This document shows positions 7,258 to 11,954 of a stretch of DNA of 13,021 nucleotides, in pieces. The DNA is from DASZYF01 sp035545535. GTDB lineage: Bacteria > Actinomycetota > Actinomycetes > Mycobacteriales > CAJCIY01. Under the pieces are notes generated by a model. It had not been told where the DNA came from, ran no database searches, and saw only the letters and a list, made by a program, of their open reading frames with translations. The DNA lies in the NCBI GenBank assembly GCA_035545535.1, contig DASZYF010000009.1:1-13021 (forward strand), read 5' to 3'. Each line of letters opens with the position of its first letter. The stretch's first letter is position 1. A program made the translations under genes and the position numbers.

Positions 7258-7267
7258 GGCGTCAGGT
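7249..7267. promoter_or_regulatory. Second copy of the 19-bp palindrome, at the FadD17/FadD3 junction
   Basis: ATCTGACA-CGG-CGTCAGGT. The right arm is identical to that of the palindrome at 4710-4728 and the left arm matches it in 6 of 8 positions, with the same spacing of CTGAC-N5-GTCAG. It covers the FadD17 stop, the FadD3 start and part of TAACCT (7269-7264), a possible -10 box six bases before the FadD3 GTG. By eye I found no third CTGAC-N5-GTCAG in the window. Because it lies partly in coding sequence, chance is harder to exclude than for the first copy. Confidence 0.35.
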
Positions 7268-8944
7268 TAGCGGGGGCGGGAGGAAGGCCGCGCGCCCGGC
7301 GGCCGTGAACCGGTCGCGCAGCGCCGTGCGCTCCTCGGGCGTCAGGCGCGCGTAGCCCGCGCCCTTCTCGCGCTCCCACCACACCGGGTCCGCGGTCTCC
7401 CACGCGGCCCGGCGCAGCGGGTTCTTGTCGATCTTGTTGGTACCGGTCACCGGCATCGACGCCACGATGCGGATGAAGCGCGGCGCCCACTTGGTGCCGA
7501 GGTCGGCCTGCGCGGAGAGGAACGCCGCGAACGCGTCCGGGTCGAACGCCTCCCCCGGCAGGAGCTCGAGCGCGGCCATGACCTGGTCGCCGGTCTCCGG
7601 GTCGGGCACGCCGTAGACCGCGGCGAGGAGCACTCGCTCGGAGCGCGCCAGGATCCGCTCGACGGGTGCCGCCGCGAAGTTCTCGCTGTCGACGCGCAGC
7701 CAGTCCGACGAGCGGCCGGCGAACCAGAACCACCCGTCCACGTCGCGGTAGCCGAGGTCACCCGACCAGTACCAGCCATCGCGCAGGCGCTCCGACGACG
7801 CCTCCGGGTTGCGCCAGTAGCCCTCGAAGCCGGGCGCGCCGCCCCGGTCGACGAGCTCGCCGATGCACGCGGGGTCGGTGGGCGTGCCGTTCGCGTCGAT
7901 CACCGCGCGCGGGCACTCCTCGCCCGTCTCGGGATCGACGATCGCGACGTCGGCCCCCGGGCGCGGCTGCGGCAGGCCGAGCGCGCCGTCCGGCGTGCCA
8001 GGCACCCGGTGGATCGCGATGACGCCTTCGCTCGAGCCGTAGTTCTCGAGGATCTGCACGTCGAAGCGCGCGGTGAACGCCTCCCGGTCGCGCGCGGATG
8101 CTTCGGTGCCGAACGCGAGCCGCAGCGGGTTGTCGCGGTCGTCGGGGCCCGGCGGGGTGGCGAGCACGTACGCGAGCGCACGACCGACGTAGGTGGTGTA
8201 CGTCGCGCCGTAGCGCCGCACGTCGTCGATCCAGCCGCTGGCCGAGAAGCGCTCCCTCAGGGCGACGGTCGCGCCCACGGACAGCGCGGGCGCCCAGCAC
8301 GCCATGATCGCGTTGCCGTGGAACATCGGCATCGAGATGTAGGCGACGTCGTCGCGGGTCAGGCCGAACGAGTCGTTGGACCGCAGCGCGATGGTGCCGA
8401 GGCGGCCGTGCGAGCACACGACCGCCTTCGGCGCTCCGGTGGAGCCGGAGGTGAACAGCAGCAGCATCGGCCGGGTCGGGTCGGGGGCGGCCCACGGCTC
8501 GTCGTACGCGGCGTCGGCGTCGGCCCGGGCGTCGTCGAGCAGCGCGGCGTAGGCATCGCTGCCGACGATGTGCACCTGATCCGCGGGCACCCCGGTGTCG
8601 ACGTCGTCGAGCAGCGCGCGCTGTCCCGGGCCGACGACGAGCGCGCGGCAGTCGGTGTGCCGCAGGTCGCCGCCGAGCGCGTCCCCGCGGCGCGTGAGGT
8701 TGCCGCCCACGAGCGTGCCTCCGGCCAGCGCTGCTCCCCCGATCCAGAAGGCGTGCTCGGGCGTGTTCTCGAGCAGCACCCCCACGTGCGCGGGATCGGC
8801 GAGCCCGAGCCGCCGCAGGACCGCGCCCCGCAGCAGCGACTCGCGCACGACCTCGTCCCAGGTCCACGTCCGGTCGCCCGCGCGCAGACCCGGCCGCGCG
8901 TCACCGCGGCGGGCCAGCAGCAGCGATCCCGGCGTGGTCACCAC
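7262..8944 (-). CDS. fadD17: AMP-forming acyl-CoA ligase, FadD17-like
   Basis: A 560-residue adenylate-forming acyl-CoA synthetase. Motifs: A3 loop FTSGSTGAPKA at 164-174, YISMPMFHGNAIM at 202-214, RRYGATYTTYVGRALAYVLATP at about 243-264, A5 YGSSEG at 302-307, SGD at 394-396, RVDSENFAAAPVE at 417-429, and candidate catalytic lysine K504. The HSN/HGN-type segment, the FSAS...DDVRRYGATYTTYVG block and the RxxDWxRVDxENxxxxPIE-like hinge match, from memory, mycobacterial FadD17, a ligase for the degraded (C5) cholesterol side chain. A C-terminal extension of about 50 charged residues (WEREKGAGYARLTPEERTAL region) follows the usual end. Two GTG codons (8944, 8941) can start it; no strong Shine-Dalgarno is visible. 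It begins 14 bp after the hydratase stop and its stop is 4 bp before the FadD3-like start. Confidence 0.86.
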   Translation of the reverse strand: MVTTPGSLLLARRGDARPGLRAGDRTWTWDEVVRESLLRGAVLRRLGLADPAHVGVLLENTPEHAFWIGGAALAGGTLVGGNLTRRGDALGGDLRHTDCRALVVGPGQRALLDDVDTGVPADQVHIVGSDAYAALLDDARADADAAYDEPWAAPDPTRPMLLLFTSGSTGAPKAVVCSHGRLGTIALRSNDSFGLTRDDVAYISMPMFHGNAIMACWAPALSVGATVALRERFSASGWIDDVRRYGATYTTYVGRALAYVLATPPGPDDRDNPLRLAFGTEASARDREAFTARFDVQILENYGSSEGVIAIHRVPGTPDGALGLPQPRPGADVAIVDPETGEECPRAVIDANGTPTDPACIGELVDRGGAPGFEGYWRNPEASSERLRDGWYWSGDLGYRDVDGWFWFAGRSSDWLRVDSENFAAAPVERILARSERVLLAAVYGVPDPETGDQVMAALELLPGEAFDPDAFAAFLSAQADLGTKWAPRFIRIVASMPVTGTNKIDKNPLRRAAWETADPVWWEREKGAGYARLTPEERTALRDRFTAAGRAAFLPPPLT

Positions 8945-8958
8945 GGGAGCGTCCAGGG

Positions 8959-9999
8959 TCAGGCGGCGGCCCGGCGGGGCAACGTGAGCGTGACGGTGCC
9001 CGTGACGTGGTTGCCGAGGGAGTTGGCGCCCTGCACCGCGACGGTGACTTCTCCCGTGCCGGGGTCGAGCTCGGTGACCTTGCCGGTCATCGTCATGACG
9101 TCGCCCGCGTAGTTCGGCACGCCGAGGCGGATGGACACGTTGCTGATGACCGCGTCCGGCCCCGCCCAGTCGGTGACGAAGCGCCCGCAGAAGCCGTTGG
9201 TGGACAGGATGTTCATGAAGATGTCCTTCGAGCCGCGGAGCACGGCGAGCCCCGGGTCGTGGTGGACCTCCTGGTAGTCGCGCGACGCGATGGCGGTGGC
9301 CATGATGATCGTGCGGTCGAGCGGCAGCACCAGCTCGGGCAGCTCGTCACCGGCGGCGATGTCGTCGACGAACGGCGACACCTTGGCGGGCGCGGGCGCC
9401 GGCCAGGGCGGCAGCTCGATGCCGGTGATGTCGGGGATGACGTTCTGCCCGGGCTTCGGCGGCTCGCCCCCGGAACCGCCCCGCGGACGGAACTTCAGCA
9501 GCCTCCACACCATGGTCGCGACCAGCTCGTCGCCGACGCGGTAGAGCATCTCGCTGCTGATGAAGTGGCCGTCGCCGAGGCCGGTCGTCTTCATGTCGGA
9601 GACCTCGGAGATCTTCGACTCGATGGAGACGTGGTCGCCGGGGCGCAGGTAGCGGTGATAGGTCTGGTTGCAGTTGGTCGCCACCACGCTGGTGAAGCCG
9701 GCCTGGTTGAGCTCGACGAACAGCTCGTCCTGCGGCGTGCTGGCGCGCAGCGGCGGGCGCAGCCCGAACATGATCCAGGCCTGCAGCATCGTCGGCGGTG
9801 CGACGAGCCCGCCGTGCACGGACTGCGCTGCCGCGTGCTCGTCGAGGTAGATCGGGTTGCGGTCGTCGATCGCCTCGCACCAGTGGCGCACCATCGGCAC
9901 GTTCACCGGGTCCGGGCCGAGGTGGGGCACGCCGAGGCTGCGCCCCGCGTAGCTCGCGTACGGGTTCACCGCCGTCTGGGGTGAGTCAGTCGTCGTCAC
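8959..9999 (-). CDS. Two-domain MaoC enoyl-CoA hydratase (ChsH2 N-domain fused to ChsH1-like domain)
   Basis: A 346-residue double-hotdog protein. The N-terminal half (about 24-172: GPDPVN, HWCEAIDDRNPIY, HGGLVAPPTMLQ, TNCNQTYHRYLRPGD, LLKFRP) resembles the MaoC part of ChsH2 of the mycobacterial igr operon. A Pro/Gly-rich linker (172-208) joins it to a ChsH1-like domain (about 215-342: SRDYQEVHHD, RGSKDIFMNIL, FVTDWAGP, RLGVPNYAGD). The C-domain keeps D241 and H246, the Asp/His pair of hydratase-2 enzymes; in the N-domain the matching spot is D46...Y51, so it is probably non-catalytic, as in ChsH2. The expected reaction is hydration of a bulky 2-enoyl-CoA. The DUF35 domain that follows in ChsH2 is absent. 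The GTG at 9999 overlaps the EthD stop (GTGA) and has AGAGGG at 10004-10009. Confidence 0.87.
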   Translation of the reverse strand: MTTTDSPQTAVNPYASYAGRSLGVPHLGPDPVNVPMVRHWCEAIDDRNPIYLDEHAAAQSVHGGLVAPPTMLQAWIMFGLRPPLRASTPQDELFVELNQAGFTSVVATNCNQTYHRYLRPGDHVSIESKISEVSDMKTTGLGDGHFISSEMLYRVGDELVATMVWRLLKFRPRGGSGGEPPKPGQNVIPDITGIELPPWPAPAPAKVSPFVDDIAAGDELPELVLPLDRTIIMATAIASRDYQEVHHDPGLAVLRGSKDIFMNILSTNGFCGRFVTDWAGPDAVISNVSIRLGVPNYAGDVMTMTGKVTELDPGTGEVTVAVQGANSLGNHVTGTVTLTLPRRAAA

Positions 10000-10367
10000 G
10001 AAACCCTCTTCTCGACTGCTCCGCTGCCCATGTTCACGACCTCTTCCTCGTCGGTGAGGATCCACACCAGCGACTCGGCGTCGATGAACGTCGCCAGGTC
10101 GGCGGCGATCTCCGCGTAGTCGGGCTCCATCACCGAGGCCTGGAAGTCCTCGAGGGAGTCGTACCACTGGATGGTGACGCCGTCCCAGTCCTGCAGGCCC
10201 TTGGTGGCGTAGCTGGACAGCGGCCGGTGGTTCTGCTCGTAGCGGCGGGCGTGCTGGCCGCTCTTGGTGCGCGCGATGATCGGCGCGTGCACCTCACGCC
10301 AATGGGTGTGGAACTCCTCCGGCGTCAAGCCTTCCTTGCGCCTGAAGGTCGAGATGAGCTTGATCAT
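9996..10367 (-). CDS. EthD domain-containing protein
   Basis: A 123-residue protein of the EthD family, a ferredoxin-like dimeric alpha/beta-barrel fold. The signature is the N-terminal strand MIKLISTFRRKEGLTPEEF followed by HTHWREVHAPI at 20-30, and the later strand with VTIQWYDSLEDFQASV at about 64-79. EthD members act in catabolic operons, sometimes with P450s, and their biochemical role is often unclear; some relatives are small oxygenases, cyclases or decarboxylases. ATG at 10367 overlaps the upstream gene's TGA (ATGA) and has GAGG 7 bases before it; the frame is open further upstream only by overlapping that gene. Its own stop overlaps the hydratase GTG by 4 bp, so three genes in a row are translationally coupled. 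Confidence 0.85.
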   Translation of the reverse strand: MIKLISTFRRKEGLTPEEFHTHWREVHAPIIARTKSGQHARRYEQNHRPLSSYATKGLQDWDGVTIQWYDSLEDFQASVMEPDYAEIAADLATFIDAESLVWILTDEEEVVNMGSGAVEKRVS

Positions 10368-10987
10368 GTCCAGGCCTCGAGGATCTTCCCGGTCGTGGTG
10401 ACGGTGGCGAGCAGGCGCAGCGTGTTGTCGATCACGGCGTCGGCGTAGTCGTTCGGCACGCCGGCGACCGCGTCGCGTGGCACGACGACGGAGAAGCCCG
10501 CGTTGACGCAGTCCATCACCAGGTTGGTGACACCCACGTTGACCGAGACGCCCGTGGCGATGACCGTCCGCACACCGAGGTTGGTGAGCATGGCGATCAG
10601 GCCGGTGTCCCACGCGGGTCCCACACCGGTCCAGCGCGTCGACACGAGGTCACCGTCGGGTATCGCGCCCAGCTCGACGGCGGGCAGCACGTCGTCGGAG
10701 CCCGCGACGAGACGCGCATCGCCCCCTTGCTTGCTCACGCCCACGAACAACGGCGCATTGCTGCCCGCGCCCTTGCGGTCGGGGCGGAACGCCGCGATGC
10801 AGTGCACGACCGACGCGCCTGCGGTGCGCGCCGCCGGCAGCAGCCGCGCGAGGTTGGCGAGCACGGGCTGCGCCGCCTCCGCGAGCTGCGGCAGCACTGA
10901 GCCCGGACCGACGACGCCGCGCTGCACCTCCTGCAGCACGACGGCAGTCTGCGCGGGCGCAACCAGCGCCCGGAGATCGACGGGCAT
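10364..10987 (-). CDS. Isochorismatase-fold protein lacking the catalytic triad
   Basis: A 207-residue alpha/beta protein of the cysteine-hydrolase (isochorismatase-like) superfamily. The fold is recognisable from the first strand AVVLQEVQRG (15-24), VVHCIAAFRPD (60-70), LGVRTVIATGVSVNVGVTNLVMDCVNAGF (137-165) and VVVPRDAVAG (167-176). The triad of active members is Asp, Lys, Cys. Here the Asp position carries E20, the Lys region reads S116-T117 and the nucleophile Cys position in xNVCV is G152. From memory a whole actinobacterial clade (GVSVNVA/GITNLVMD) shows this loss, so it is unlikely to be a local sequencing error. Hydrolase activity is not expected; binding, scaffolding or a different chemistry is possible. 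ATG at 10987 has GGTGAG 7 bases upstream and lies 8 bp after the preceding stop. It is coupled to the EthD gene (ATGA). Confidence 0.8.
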   Translation of the reverse strand: MPVDLRALVAPAQTAVVLQEVQRGVVGPGSVLPQLAEAAQPVLANLARLLPAARTAGASVVHCIAAFRPDRKGAGSNAPLFVGVSKQGGDARLVAGSDDVLPAVELGAIPDGDLVSTRWTGVGPAWDTGLIAMLTNLGVRTVIATGVSVNVGVTNLVMDCVNAGFSVVVPRDAVAGVPNDYADAVIDNTLRLLATVTTTGKILEAWT

Positions 10988-10995
10988 CCCCTAGC

Positions 10996-11847
10996 TCACC
11001 AGAGCTGGTCGGTGTAGGTGTCGGTGCCCGGGATGGTCGGGATGAACGGCGACACGAACGCCACGGTCGCGCCGGCCTTCTCGTACGCCGCACCGAGCCC
11101 GGCGAACGTCTGCTCCCACACCGTGTCCGGCGCCTCGTCGAGGAAGTAGAGGTGCAGGAAGCGGCCGCTGACCTGGTCGACGCGCACGACGTCCGCGGGC
11201 GCGTCGGCCTTCAGCGGGTGCGGCGAGAAGTGGAGCACCTGGCCGGCGGCGGACCCCTTGATGAGGGCAGGCACCACGTCGTCGCGCACGCGGGCGACGG
11301 CCGCCTCGTCGGCCGCGTCGGCGATCACCGCGACGAGGCCCTTGTAGGGGTGGTCGAGCGCCAGCTCCGGCGGCACGCCGTCGGCGTCGCGGGCCACCGC
11401 GAAGTCGTAGTCGTAGAGCAGCGTGTGGATGTGGTCGCGGTCGGTGAACATGCGCCCGTTGGCGTGCAGCACGTTGACCTGGTCGACGGCCCACTCGTTC
11501 CACTCGTCGGTGTGGCCCTTGAGCACGTAGTAGAGCGCGAGGTAGGAGCCGGTCTGCTGGTCCGGCACGATCGGGCTCGGGTCGGGGTAGCGCAGCGCCT
11601 TCAGGTCACGGGTCGCCACGAAGCGGCGGCCACCGAGGTTGTAGGTGCCGATCTGGCAGCCGGCGTAGAAGTGGTCGCGCTCGTACCAGCGGTTGTACGC
11701 GACCTCGTGGCCCTTGTGCGGCTCGACCATCGTGAACAGGGCCATGCCCAGCTCGATGGGCGAGGCGGTCACGCCGAACGCCGTCACCACAGCCTCCACT
11801 CCCGATCCGGCCCGCTCGCCGGCTCCCGGCGCCACGGATACATTCAT
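10996..11847 (-). CDS. Putative tandem dimeric alpha/beta-barrel (EthD/DABB-like) protein, unknown function
   Basis: A 283-residue protein if read from ATG at 11847. I do not recognise a named function. Residues 35-150 (MALFTMVEPHKG, AYNRWYERDHFYAGC, LALYYVLKG) and 168-270 (GLVAVIADAADEAAVARVRDDV, FLHLYFLDEAPDTVWEQTFAGL, TVAFVSPFIP) each look like a ferredoxin-like strand-helix-strand unit, so a duplicated EthD/DABB fold is inferred. The conserved Y-N-R-W-Y-E-R-D-H at 51-59 is the probable site. The start is uncertain: ATG at 11847 has no Shine-Dalgarno, while GTG at 11787 (residue 21) has GGAGG five bases upstream and would drop a low-complexity N-terminus, giving 263 residues. It is the first gene of the minus-strand run, diverges from the DapB-like gene, and precedes the isochorismatase-like gene by 8 bp. 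Confidence 0.7.
   Translation of the reverse strand: MNVSVAPGAGERAGSGVEAVVTAFGVTASPIELGMALFTMVEPHKGHEVAYNRWYERDHFYAGCQIGTYNLGGRRFVATRDLKALRYPDPSPIVPDQQTGSYLALYYVLKGHTDEWNEWAVDQVNVLHANGRMFTDRDHIHTLLYDYDFAVARDADGVPPELALDHPYKGLVAVIADAADEAAVARVRDDVVPALIKGSAAGQVLHFSPHPLKADAPADVVRVDQVSGRFLHLYFLDEAPDTVWEQTFAGLGAAYEKAGATVAFVSPFIPTIPGTDTYTDQLW
11793..11797 (-). promoter_or_regulatory. Shine-Dalgarno supporting an internal start at 11787
   Basis: GGAGG on the minus strand lies two bases before GTG at 11790 and five before GTG at 11787. The ATG at 11847 has no such site. It argues that translation of the first minus-strand gene begins about 20 codons later than the longest frame. Confidence 0.45.
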
Positions 11848-11849
11848 GC

Positions 11850-11862
11850 CAACTGAAAGTTG
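11850..11862. promoter_or_regulatory. 13-bp inverted repeat in the divergent promoter region, candidate operator
   Basis: CAACT-GAA-AGTTG, two perfect 5-bp arms around 3 bases. It lies just upstream of the ATG at 11847 and overlaps the first bases of the candidate -35 box of the rightward gene. Its sequence does not match the mycobacterial KstR or KstR2 patterns as I remember them. It could serve as an operator for both divergent units. Confidence 0.35.
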
Positions 11863-11888
11863 ATGGGGGGAGAGTAGTACGGCAGGAT
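11860..11888 (+). promoter_or_regulatory. Candidate promoter of the DapB-like gene
   Basis: TTGATG (11860-11865) matches 4 of 6 bases of a -35 box. After a 17-base spacer comes CAGGAT (11883-11888), a -10 of the kind used by GC-rich actinobacteria. Transcription would start near 11895 and give a leader of about 60 bases before the ATG at 11955. I see no equally good promoter for the leftward unit; TACTCT at 11876-11871 on the minus strand is a weak -10 candidate. Confidence 0.35.
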
Positions 11889-11903
11889 CAGGCGCATGGT
11901 CCG

Positions 11904-11948
11904 ACGGCCGAAGGCCGTGGGACGCTCCTCCAACCACGGCCGGAGGCC
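11904..11948. repeat. Pair of GC-rich repeats in the DapB-like gene leader
   Basis: ACGGCCGAAGGCC (11904-11916) and ACGGCCGGAGGCC (11936-11948) match in 12 of 13 positions at a 32-bp pitch, about three helical turns. The first continues into a palindrome, ACGGCC-GAA-GGCCGT (11904-11918). The second contains the Shine-Dalgarno GGAGG (11942-11946). CCTCC at 11927-11931 could pair with that GGAGG across a 10-base loop and mask it. The pattern fits a protein-binding site or a leader RNA fold, but GC-rich composition makes chance matches likelier. Confidence 0.3.
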
Positions 11949-11954
11949 AACCTG

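Noticed and set aside
8009..9112. A 367-codon plus-strand open frame opposite the FadD17-like gene and the hydratase end
   Set aside because: Antisense shadow crossing a real gene boundary, with low-complexity composition.
10000..10167. N-terminal extension of the hydratase into the EthD gene
   Set aside because: The upstream part is an Arg/Gly-rich out-of-frame reading of EthD; the GTGA overlap plus AGAGGG marks the start at 9999.
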